Below are positions 1 to 9,574 of a stretch of 16,792 nt of DNA, piece after piece. Positions within the stretch are counted from its first letter, which is position 1; the number at the start of each line of letters is the position of its first letter. The notes beneath the pieces were generated by a model, which saw only the letters and a list, made by a program, of their open reading frames with translations, was not told where the DNA came from and ran no database searches. Source of the DNA: Ginkgo biloba (taxonomy: Eukaryota; Streptophyta; Ginkgoopsida; Ginkgoales; Ginkgoaceae); assembly GCA_024626585.1 (NCBI GenBank), contig JANKJI010000007.1:45662906-45679697 (forward strand), written 5' to 3'. The translations under genes and the position numbers were made by a program.

Positions 1-55
1 CCTTCTTTGCCCTCCTTTTGGCAAGTGAATTTGCAAAGAAATGGGTGCCCTTCTG
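1..55. repeat. Left copy of exact 55-bp terminal direct repeat
   Basis: The first 55 bases are identical, base for base, to the last 55 bases of the window (16738-16792) in the same orientation. The match begins at base 1 and its partner ends at the final base, so both edges of the window coincide with the repeat. This is what a linearised circular contig, or a contig cut at a shared k-mer of an assembly graph, looks like. It could also be a fragment of a longer dispersed repeat that continues outside. It has no recognisable coding content. Confidence 0.95.
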
Positions 56-104
56 TACCAATTTTGCCATGCCACTTCGTACATCTGAGAGTTATGGGAA
101 AAAG

Positions 105-629
105 GATGGAAGACGTGAAGAAGGAGGAGACGAACTACTTTCTTCCTCAACACGGGATGGAATGGGAGAAGAAATGGTGCGCTTCATCCACTGACTCGAA
201 CATATGTTCCTTAGTCAGTTGCACATAAAACATTTAGTCAACACCTGCCCGACTATTGTCGTTCTCATTTTTTGTTTGATATCGTTGAGCATCTCTACCT
301 CTTTCTTTCTTCTCTTCACGACATGTGCAACCCATCATCTCATTGCATTTTCTTTAGTCGACTTTCTCGCCAAATTAAATTCTTAGCTATTGTAAATAGA
401 ATGCACTTTATGAATATATACAATTCATATGAGAGTCGATTAAGGGAAAATTCCCTACATAATTTTCTTTGGTTGACTTTCTCGCCAAATTAAATGCTTG
501 GTTGTTGTAAATAGGCCACGCATTATGCGTATAGACAGTTCGTATCAGAGGCGATTAAGGGAAAATTCTTTGCATAATTTGTCAGTGTATAGGTGCAGTC
601 CAAACAGTATGCGCAATAGTATTTAATAA
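105..629 (+). repeat. Dispersed repeat B, copy 1
   Basis: This ~520-bp stretch aligns almost end to end, in direct orientation, with 14471-14988. Differences by eye are about one base in eight, plus small gaps. Similarity starts at the GATGGAAG motif (105) and fades after GCGCAATA (611-618). Its second half contains a 115-bp tandem duplication. It lacks TG...CA ends and no primer-binding site follows it, so I do not call it an LTR. Short open frames within it are not conserved as protein between the two copies. Confidence 0.85.
360..589 (+). repeat. 115-bp tandem duplication inside repeat B copy 1
   Basis: Two diverged units start at 360 and 475, each with GACTTTCTCGCC, followed by a TGTAAATAG motif, an ATTAAGGGAAAATTC motif and a CATAATTT end. 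The same duplication with the same 115-bp period occurs in the second B copy (units at 14727 and 14842). It therefore predates the spread of the family. Confidence 0.85.
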
Positions 630-1381
630 TATCTCCTACTTTCTTTGCGGATTAGTGCACTGAGATGCCTTCATTTTATTAATGCAGGTTGGCGCACTTT
701 CATTCACCTAAGGGGGCAAAATATAGATTACAATGTGATTATCACTTTCATTCCAAATTCATGTTGGTTCCCAATATCCTTTTGAGCATGATTAAGATGC
801 TTAATTAAGATGAGTAGGATGCTTAATAAATATTAGTATATCTTTAATTGTCATCAAGGATATTTTAATCTCATCCATTATACATAATAAGAATGACATA
901 AAAAAATGGTTATCTTTTGGCCTATCTAAATGGATATATCTTCATATTCCGTATAGAAAGGATTTAATGAGATATTACTTTATAAATAAATGATTTACAT
1001 TATTTTTTGGCATTGATGAATCAAAGACAAAGGTTTATTATTAAAGGTAATGTTAGTCTCTTTCTCACTTTGTTTGTTCTCTTAGCTCTTAAGTTTTGCT
1101 AAGTTGTTGAGTCTTTTCCATGAGTGATACTTGTGGCTCAACTTTCATCTCTGTATATCACTCTCGTTGTGTATACATAGAGTTTTTTTCTTGCGCATTA
1201 ATAGGTTTTATGTTGTGTGTCCATAGGAATACACTTACTGTGTCAATTGCATAAAAGAACTTAACTTGAAATTTTAGCAATCATGCATTGTTATTTAAAG
1301 AGTTCACATGTAAATAAATAATATGTATTTTCCAAAATTCTAACAAAGTAAATAATCTTAAGCATGCACTAAAAAATCAAG
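630..1381. other. AT-rich intergenic DNA, nothing recognised
   Basis: No open frame of note, no RNA gene and no element ends are visible. Around 785-830 there are short imperfect direct repeats built on the word AAGATGCTTAAT. Confidence 0.6.
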
Positions 1382-1955
1382 CAAATAATATTTACTCTTC
1401 AATATTCAAAAATACAAAGAAACCTCACCAAGCACATTATATATAGGATTCAAAGCAAATTATATGTAGAATATCATACAAATATAATAATGGAAAGAGC
1501 ACAGAAATTCAACAAACACAAATAAACCAAAGAAAACCTAACAAATAATTAATGAAAGAAAATAATATGGAGTCTTCAATATTGCCAAATATCAAGAAAA
1601 TAATATGCATTACTATTCAATATTCACAAATATAAATAAACCTCAATGAGTACATTGTATATGAGCTTCAAAGAAAATCGTATGACATAACAATTTTAGT
1701 TCTCAATATTCACAAGCAAATAATATATACTCTTCAATATCCACAAATATAAAGAAACCTCAATGAATACATTATATATGGGCTCCAAATAAAACTATAT
1801 AACATAGAACATTAGTTCTTCTCAATATTCACAAATTTCAAACAAATAATATATACTGCTAAATATTCACAAATATAAAAAAATCTCAATGAGTGCATTG
1901 TATATGAGCTTCAAACAAATAATGTGTGTATAAATAGTATGGCATAAGTGAAGTT
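1382..1955. repeat. Degenerate tandem array, period about 120-126 bp
   Basis: Recognisable units start near 1382, 1596, 1717 and 1843, and a partial one near 1560. Each carries the words AATAATAT, then CAATATTCACAAATATAAA, then CTCAATGAGTACATT, then ATATGAGCTTCAAA. The last three units are spaced 121 and 126 bp apart. Divergence is high and there is no coding potential. It looks like an old minisatellite or tandem remnant. Confidence 0.7.
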
Positions 1956-4835
1956 TGGAGGTAAATTCACAAGATTATATACCACAAAACACGTAGTGTG
2001 TTCCAAAATGTGTTGTTCATGAGTAATATTAAGTATTATGTTGTTGATTGTTTTAGGGAGATAATAAAAGGTTGGTGTAAATTGTGGTTTATGTTATTTT
2101 TGTAATGTGAGAACAAAAATGCATGATATATATATAGATTGTTTATTAAAAAAAAAAGAAATCTATTTATTTAAGGTTTTAATTTTTTTTCTTAAACTAT
2201 GTAATTAATTTATGTATCTAAAGTAATACTACAGTATATCAAAAGAGATAAATAATAGAAATATATGTTATTGTTTAAAATTGCAAATGTCTAAATGGAT
2301 ATATTAACAAGACATGGAAGTAGTTTTGACATTGTTGTAAAAGAAGGGAACATCGTTTGTTCAAAATATGCATTGGTGTGCTATATAAACCTATAAATTA
2401 TTGGGTAATAGCAAAAGAGTATTATAAACCATAAACAAATTTTTAAACTAATAATGCATTTTTAACACCCTTTAAGCCTTGTAAACAAGATTATATAACC
2501 TTCGAAGAGAGAAATAGAAGTCGTGAGGATGTAATTATTTTTTAGGATTATGTATTTCTATTAAACTAAAAGATTTGGTTTGTAGTTGATCATATAGATA
2601 TGAGTTAATTTGTGCAAGAACTAGAATTTGAATTGCATAATTATTCAATATTTATTTGATTTGTTTACTAATTCAATGTATTTTAAGATATTTCATTTTC
2701 TTTAATTGGTTTATTAATCTTTTCTTAGAAACAAATAATCTCTTCCATTTTCATTTATTTTAATAGTTGTTCGACTAAATTCTATATTAGATAAGGATTT
2801 TTCTTAGAATGATTTTGAAATTTTAAATCAAACATTTATTTATTTTGTATTTCTTTATCTTTTACACATGATTAAGGTCAACACTAAATAGTCTCGAGTG
2901 GAATTATTTCGTCATTCATACACATATGTGGAATATTTCCCCTAAGTTTATTGAGCTAATGATCCTTTAAGAGTATTTAGATCCACCATTCATTGAGTGT
3001 ATGAATATTGAATATTCCTCATTTTCTTTAATATCTTCTTTGCATATTCAACTTTCATGTTGACATTGAGAATAATTTTAGTCAACTGACATTGAAGGTA
3101 GCAATATTAAAGGATAAGTAAGTAAAATTGGAATTCAAATGACATTTTTAGCGTGTAATTTGGACCATAACATATGAATCTGTCTCTTTCTCAAACCTCT
3201 ATATGGCTAATTACTTTAATAGGTAAAGGTTACAAATATTGAAATAGTAAACTATGCTAGAAATAGTTACTTCCACCATTAAATTGACATTTGAATCACA
3301 TAATTTTATTGTGTTTATCAATGAGTTATCCATCTATCATTGTTTTGATTTTCTTGATGTCTATCATTATTTATGTAACACATATATTAGACTAACCTTA
3401 TGGAAAAGGAAACCAAGATGAACTCTATGACTAAGAATTTTTTAAAAGATGTAATATGAAATATTCAACTTCCCACCCTCAATGAAAGAGTACATTCACA
3501 AATCTCTACAAATAAGAGAATAATGGGAATCAAGAAGAATGATCCAACCCAAAAAAGAAAACTATGGAGACAAACTTTACCATTTAATTCCACCTCCTAT
3601 CCTCTTTGTCTAATCGTATTGAGAGAAGAGAATGGAGCATAGATAAAATTGGCAAGCACTTTGATGCTCAAATTTATACCTTTGAATGATCTTCCATATC
3701 ACATAATTTTATTTGTATTGATAAGCATGAGGAGATCATTTGAAAAATGTATAATCTATGATATATTGAATAGTAGTAGTTAAAATTTCTTTGGCAATAT
3801 TCTTTTGTAAGCTTAATTAGAGATCAAGTTATTGATCTCCTCATTAAAAAGTGTATAATGTTGATTAATGAATGGATTATTAGAGTGTTGCATAGAGTTA
3901 GCATTAATTTAATTAATGATATTTAAAATAAATACCCACAACAATCATCAAAATCCCCATAGTGATTTTTAAAATTAATAAAATAAGTGTCAAAAAGAAT
4001 CTTTAACCTTTTAATCCACTACAATCTACTATCATTCATGAGTGTAGCATATGCATAGATTAGGAATTTAGAAGTGTCTAATAACACAAATAATTTAAGT
4101 ATATAGAACCTTTTCCTCTAATAAAAAAGGTTTGCACATTGTATATGAAGGCTTTATTCTCATAGGGGCATATATTCATAATTAGTTATACAAAAGTTCC
4201 CCATGATTTTTTAATAATATACGCACCAAAATAATCACATTTAAGAAAAAAATAATCACACAATAAAAAAATCTAACATTCAATTCAACCATTTGAAACA
4301 AGCATTCTTCTTTATTCAATATCATTATTATAAGAAAACATTCAAAGCATTCAATATCATACTGGCATGCATTAAAAATGAGCACTAATAGCACATTGAG
4401 TAAAAACATGCAGAAAACATTCACTAGCATATAAAGAAAAGGATGGACATTGAGAAATATTACCTTATAATATATTAGCTTACAATATAGATGTTGTAGA
4501 ATCAAGAAAAAAAAATCTCATAAATGTACATAAATTATTCAACTGGATTCATTATTTTTAATAATAATTCAATATAATATAGAAGTAAATATGAATTATA
4601 TTATGAGACAAGATTAAAACTATCGTATTACTTATAGTAAAATCATTATACTTAACTAACCTTGTGAGACTTGAACTACATCCAACTTGTAATGCCCTTA
4701 CTCTATTCTCCCCCTATGCATCCAACTCCTCTAAAATCAATTCTTGTCTTATAAATTTTTATAAACTTTACTTATCCATGTATCTTCAGATTTGATATTT
4801 TTTACAATAATTTATGGACATATTTTATGCATTGA
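1956..4835. other. Long AT-rich intergenic stretch without a recognised gene
   Basis: Base composition is strongly A+T and stop codons are frequent in all frames. The longest open frame (4182-4505, minus) is rich in Leu, Ile, Phe and Asn, as expected from AT-rich noncoding DNA, and has no motif I recognise. Slightly less AT-rich patches (about 2880-3000 and 3470-3660) could be worn transposon remnants, but I cannot read a domain in them. Confidence 0.6.
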
Positions 4836-5025
4836 TACAAACAAACACATGTAGTATGTGTGGATACACATACGTATGTGTGCATGCTTACACACACACA
4901 TGTATAGAGTGAAATAGATTATTATTATTATTATCTTAGTCGCAACTTCATTGTGTATGTATGTATGTGTCTATCACACACACACATGCATATATATGTA
5001 TATATATATATATATATACATATAT

Positions 5026-5065
<40 letters not shown>

Positions 5066-5098
5066 CCACACATACATACATGCATGCACACACACACA

Positions 5099-5148
<50 letters not shown>

Positions 5149-5230
5149 CATATATGCACGTATGTATGTATGTGTGTGTATACATATCCATACATGCACA
5201 CATACATATACATATGCATATATGTATACG
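4836..5230. repeat. Compound microsatellite (CA/GT, TA, GA, ATGT)
   Basis: In order there are CA- and GTAT-rich words (4840-4905), an ATT run (4920-4933), ATGT repeats, CA (about 4976-4985), TA (about 4990-5026), GA (5028-5060), CA (5087-5101), GT (5102-5145) and ATGT again (5160-5180), ending with mixed TA/CA words. The CA run abuts the GT run, giving a perfect 30-bp palindrome at 5087-5116 inside a larger imperfect one. Open frames here are Thr-His, Cys-Val and Ser-Leu repeats read from the microsatellite and are not genes. Confidence 0.97.
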
Positions 5231-6078
5231 ATTGACAATATAAAACACACCAAATATATAATACATTTAACATATTCCTACTTCTTCTTTTCCTTCTTTG
5301 TTTAAACTTCCATCTACACTATTTTTGTTCTCTTCCCTTCATTGTTTGTGTGCAATCTACATTAACAATAACACCTTCCTGCCAACATTGATATGCAATG
5401 ATAGGCATTTTCACTTTTATTTTCACACCCCCCCTTAAAAGTGCAGGATAGGTGCAGAAACAAAGTGAAAATTCCTATCAATACATATCAATGCTCATAG
5501 GGAGTTGTTGTTGCTAATAAATCACCATTACAAGTTACACCTTATCAATGTGAAGTCATCTTTTTTTTTTTAAGAATACGCAATTATGCCATTGTCTAAT
5601 TAATATGTCTCACTCACAACCGTGTAACACTACCCAAGATCGACATCAAACAAGTAGGTTAGAACTACCAATATGTTTCAAAAAAATAAATATAGTACTC
5701 CAACAATACCCATTCACATCATTGGCACTACGACATCATAAATAACAAAGTTATTATTGAATGTCCATAATTAAGCTTAGAATTTGATAGGTGTTTAGAT
5801 GTTTTTAAGTGTTTTTTTTTTTCATATCATAGGGGGTAAGAATTTCAACCCATTTTCAAGACATTCAATAAAATTCTCAACACACAAAAATGGTGTTTAA
5901 CATATTCATTACCCATGAAATTTTATTAATAGGAGAAAAAATTATTATATTTTACAAATATAAACAGTTATCATGATATATATGATTCCTAATCTATGAA
6001 TCTTGTGAATTATAAACGACATTTACTATGGAATCCACGTGAGTCGAGGGCGCCTACTTATCTTGATTCTTGATATTG
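5231..6078. other. AT-rich intergenic DNA, nothing recognised
   Basis: No gene or element ends were found. There are poly-T and poly-C runs at about 5561-5571, 5812-5822 and 5427-5433. The stretch ends where the first F copy begins. Confidence 0.55.
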
Positions 6079-6702
6079 CATTAGTTCTGATATATGTATA
6101 ATATGCAATTATTATTCCAATTTCAACTATGTTAAGCTTAACATGAAGAAAAACTTCACAACATCGAATAAACTTGAGAAACCTACGAGTTTGAGTCAGA
6201 ATGCAAAGATGAAGCCTAAAGAAAGATATTAAGACAAAGTCTAAAGGTGAAAGAGATCACATATGTTAGAGGGGAAAATTAGAGATTAAAAAGAATTCAT
6301 ATTTCCATCTCTAGAACTCAAGACTCTATAGCAATATTGTAGCCTATGCTTGTTAATTCCTAGTAACTTATAATTTGTTCTAAACCATTTATTTCTTATT
6401 ATGATGTATATCTATTCAATTCACCTGGTGATTTAGGTGGCTGCAATATGTTACAACAGAGACTTTATGACTGGCTACAATAAGTTTAAATGATTAGCAT
6501 TTTTTACCTTGAAAATTTATTTTTATTAGATGGTTGGAATATTCAAACTTTAGATTCAATTCATTCACTAACCTATGACAAACTACCATCAATAACTAGT
6601 TATCCATTTATCTAAACCTGTAGATATTACCACTCTAAGGCCAATGCTTTTATACTCTAAGCATACATAATGAGGAAAGAATGAAATCAAGTATATTCCT
6701 TC
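6079..6702 (+). repeat. Flanking direct repeat F, copy 1 (left of the TRIM element)
   Basis: This ~620-bp sequence ends in ATTCCTTC directly before the TGTTGGAG start of the left LTR. It is repeated in the same orientation at 8196-8819, which starts directly after the right LTR and ends in the same ATTCCTTC. By eye I count roughly 70 differences over ~620 bp. F has no TG...CA ends and no coding content. The arrangement left flank, F, element, F, right flank is that of an insertion with a very long target duplication, or of an insertion at the junction of a tandem pair. Confidence 0.85.
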
Positions 6703-6953
6703 TGTTGGAGATAAATTAATATTAAATTGGGGTCACTAGAATTTTTAAGGTGAAGAGTCAAAGATAAGGATTTTAAATGTAAATATGAATATTGGAATTC
6801 AAAGGACTGCTCCCGGTTAGAGCTAGTTCTAGGTACTAACTTGTAGTTTGCAAGCTAGTACCATATTATAAAAATTATGTTTTATCTTTATGTGACTCTC
6901 CTAAAATTCTATATTGTGTTTTTTAATGTCTATCTTAATTTTAAAATTTATCA
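6703..6953 (+). repeat. Left LTR of the TRIM-like element
   Basis: 251 bp, TG...CA bounded. It shares with the right LTR the block GGACTGCTCCCGGT and an inverted repeat at 6833-6846 / 6848-6861, imperfect here. Confidence 0.88.
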
Positions 6954-6966
6954 TGGTATAAGAGCC
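6954..6966 (+). other. Primer-binding site, initiator Met tRNA type
   Basis: TGGTATAAGAGCC begins at the first base after the left LTR. It differs at one position from the plant PBS complementary to the 3' end of initiator methionine tRNA (TGGTATCAGAGCC). This fixes the element's polarity as plus strand. A 7-bp inverted repeat (6965-6971 / 6991-6997, CCAATGG / CCATTGG) follows at once. Confidence 0.85.
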
Positions 6967-7919
6967 AATGGCTCATGATCTGGGATATGACCATTGGAAA
7001 TTATTTTTAATATCAAAATGTCTGTAGTGTAGACGGTGATGGATGACTTAGTTAAGTTACATGTTATTCATTCCAAAGTGGAAGCAGACAACTACGCAGG
7101 GAAGAATGGTGACTAGTGACAAGAGGTGAAACCTTACTGTGGGGTCTGTAGAGCATTGAAATCCAAAATGAAATGAAACCCTAGTGTGGGGTTTATAGAA
7201 GATAAATGAAGATCTGGTCATGCATAGGCGAAATGATAAAATGGAGATAAAATTGAATCAATATACAAGCCTAAACACGGGTTGCCATGAAGTAAAATGC
7301 CCAAATGGGCTACGTTTGAGTCAAACGAGCCACACATACAATGGAGAAGAAAAATGCGGCCATGAAGAAAAATGTGACCATATGTGGGAGTCTGCCACAG
7401 AGAAATAACTGGCCACTTAGGTTGTGGAAGTTTACAGAGAGGGTCGAATGGCCCGAGGAATGGACACTATAGAAAAAAAATCCCTCACAGGCTATATGTA
7501 AAAATGCAAACCCATTCGGGCCGCTGGAAGAAGGAGATGAAATGTAGTGATATGGGTGATCCTAGTATGACTGTTCTCCATCTCCATGAGTATATAACTG
7601 AAGCCATTCATGGCATCTTTATAGAAGGAGGGTGGGCGACCTTATCGAGTAGTAAACGCACAAAGAAAATGAAGAGTCGCGACCACTAGAGAGATGAATA
7701 ATGTGTTTTTTTTTAATTCTTTAGGGTTCTAAAGCTAAGTGTAATTTAACCTTTTTTAACCCTATTTTAGAATCTGCCCTCTAAGATTAACCCTTAGTTA
7801 TCTGGCTCAAGAGTTAAACATTTTTTTTTATTAAGTGAAGAGCTTGTAACAACGAAGAATTTGATCGCATGGACTAAAATGAAACCCCACTCGAATAATG
7901 AATATAATATTAATTTATA
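6967..7919 (+). other. Non-coding interior of the TRIM-like element
   Basis: The interior is richer in G+C than its surroundings. It contains a 47-bp-period duplication (GAAACC blocks at 7128-7152 and 7175-7199) and several short GGCC-type palindromes. Two overlapping open frames of 62 and 101 codons (7220-7408 and 7384-7689) lie in different frames and show no retroviral domain. I treat both as chance. Confidence 0.6.
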
Positions 7920-7925
7920 GGGAGG
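7920..7925 (+). other. Polypurine tract before the right LTR
   Basis: GGGAGG immediately precedes the TG of the right LTR, the position where plus-strand synthesis is primed in LTR retrotransposons. It is short but exactly placed. Confidence 0.7.
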
Positions 7926-8195
7926 TGTTGGAGATAAATTAATATTAAATTGGGGTTAATGGAATTCGAAAGGTGAAGAGTCATAGATGAGGATTTTAAA
8001 TATAAATTTGAATATTGGAATGTAAAGGACTGCTCCCGGTCAGAGCTAGTTTTAAGTACTAGCTTGCAATTTGCAAGCTAGTACCATATTAATAAAAAAT
8101 ATATTTTATCTTTATGTGACTCTCCTGAAATTTTGTATTGTGCATATTTCATTATTGTGCTTTTTAATGTCTATCTTTTCTTAAAAAATTTATCA
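7926..8195 (+). repeat. Right LTR of the TRIM-like element
   Basis: 270 bp. It is longer than the left copy mainly through an extra ~20 bp near 8141-8161, where TATTGTGC-like words are repeated. It contains a perfect 14-bp inverted repeat with a 1-base loop at 8056-8084. It ends in TTATCA at 8195 and is followed directly by the second F copy. Confidence 0.88.
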
Positions 8196-8819
8196 TATAG
8201 ATTTTGATATACGTGTAATATGCAATTATGATTCCAATTTCAACTATGTTAAGCTTAACATGAAGAAAAACTTGACAACATCGAATGAACTTAAGAAAGC
8301 TAAGAGTTTGAGTCGGAATGCAAAGACGAAGCCTAAAACAAGATACAAAGACAAAGTTTGAAGGCAAGAGAGAGCATAGATGTTAGATGGAAAAATTAGA
8401 GATTAAAAAGAATTCATATTTTCATCTCTAGAACTCAAGACTCTAGAGCAGTGTTGTAACATGTGCTTGTTAATTCCAAGTAACTTATGATTTGTTCTAA
8501 ACCATTTATTTGTTATTATGATGTATATATGTTCAATTCACCTAGTGATTTGGGTGGCTACAATATGTTGCAAGAGAGAGTTTATGACTGGCTACAATAA
8601 GTTTAAATGATTAGCATTTTTTACTTTGAAACCTTGTTTTTATTAGATGGTTGGAATTTTGGAACTTTGAACTCAATTCATTCACTAACCTACAGAAAAT
8701 TCCCATCAGTAACTAGTTATCCATTTATCTAAACTTGTAGATATTACCACTCTAAGGCTAATGATTTTATACACTAAGCATACATAATGAAGAATGAATG
8801 AATTCATGTATATTCCTTC
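8196..8819 (+). repeat. Flanking direct repeat F, copy 2 (right of the TRIM element)
   Basis: This is the direct copy of 6079-6702. It begins right after the right LTR and ends with ATTCCTTC, after which the unrelated right flank starts (GCACTTAATTTT). The F copies differ at roughly the same rate as the two LTRs (about one base in nine by eye), so both duplications seem to have the same age. Confidence 0.85.
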
Positions 8820-8907
8820 GCACTTAATTTTATCCAGAAATGCTATATAACCTAAAAATTTAAAAACAGTCGATAGCATTTTCTTATCATAGTTGTATTG
8901 AAAACAT

Positions 8908-9053
8908 GTTGTGAAAACTTTGAATTTGATGGATATGGACACACTCCACATTTGCCTTTTCAGATCTATTACCTCATTTTGTTGTGAAAACTTTGAATTA
9001 GATAGATATGGACACACTCCACATTTGCCTTGTTTGACACATTACTTCAATTT
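8908..9053. repeat. 73-bp tandem duplication
   Basis: Two adjacent units start at 8908 and 8981 with GTTGTGAAAACTTTGAATT and share GGATATGGACACACTCC (GATATGGACACACTCC in the second unit) and ACATTTGCCTT. The first ~50 bp of each unit are nearly identical and the last ~20 bp are diverged. It lies in the 3' intergenic DNA, about 520 bp beyond the lipase stop codon. Confidence 0.9.
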
Positions 9054-9448
9054 GTTGAACTACTAACAAATTAAGCCTAAATCCCTCTATCTCTCGTGTC
9101 TTAACGTGTCTTTGCTTTTAACCCTCATGTAAAAAAAAATTGAAAGAAATTATTTTTCTATGAATAAAAATATTCACACATTTAAATTATTTTTCAAGAA
9201 ATCAAATGAAGGGCAATATCTATACTAAAACGTCGTCAGAAATTAAATGGACAGATAACATAGAAGGTCAAATTCCAATTCCGCTAGTAATTCATCAACT
9301 AAAACTTCGCTTCGTCACGATGGTATTTCTATTTAAAGATTGACTGCCAACAATGGATGCAGATTGGTCTAGAGGATGGTGCTGAAGTCCTCCGTTTTCT
9401 TTTGCCCTAATTTAACTTTGCATGCACCATGCTGCAGTAACTGCGTAA

Positions 9449-9463
9449 TTTATTTATTTTATT
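9449..9463 (-). terminator. Cluster of AATAAA poly(A) signals for the lipase gene
   Basis: Three AATAAA hexamers read on the minus strand lie at 9458-9463, 9453-9458 and 9449-9454, about 115-125 nt beyond the TAA stop. That is a normal 3' UTR distance for a plant gene. The cleavage site cannot be placed more exactly. Confidence 0.6.
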
Positions 9464-9574
9464 TCTTGATGTGAAAGGTATGTACAATTGCAATATCCAT
9501 CGACTCCAAAACCAAGCCTCTGCCATTTTCCAGCAAAATGAAACTGCTTTCTATGTGCGTCCAAATTACAAAAC

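Larger units (their letters stand above)
6703..8195 (+). mobile_element. TRIM-like non-autonomous LTR retrotransposon
   Basis: The element is 1493 bp. It has two direct LTRs that start TGTTGGAGATAAATTAAT and end TTATCA, a primer-binding site directly after the left LTR, a ~970-bp interior and a GGGAGG purine tract directly before the right LTR. The interior encodes no gag, protease, reverse transcriptase or integrase that I can see, so it would have depended on enzymes from another element. Total size and LTR length fit the TRIM class (terminal-repeat retrotransposons in miniature). The LTRs differ at roughly 27 of ~245 aligned positions plus a ~20-bp indel, so the insertion is old. The usual 5-bp target duplication is missing: CCTTC lies on the left and TATAG on the right. 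Confidence 0.85.

Noticed and set aside
105-629. Repeat B as a 520-bp LTR pair (B2 left, B1 right in a circular reading)
   Set aside because: There are no TG...CA boundaries, and no primer-binding site lies after 14988. The purine tract at 16636-16653 lies ~240 bp before the homologous part. The possibility stays open but is unsupported.
4931-5305. Several overlapping open frames of 94-114 codons on both strands
   Set aside because: They are read straight from CA/GT/GA/TA microsatellites and give simple dipeptide repeats (Thr-His, Cys-Val, Arg-Glu, Ser-Leu).
7220-7689. Two frames inside the LTR element as a possible gag or zinc-finger remnant (Cys/His-rich words)
   Set aside because: The Cys and His spacing does not fit a CCHC knuckle. 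The frames overlap in different phases and no protease or polymerase motif follows.
6079-8819. F copies as LTRs of a second retrotransposon with the TRIM as its interior
   Set aside because: F lacks TG...CA ends, and the sequence next to each inner F edge is the start or end of the TRIM LTR, not a primer site or purine tract for F.
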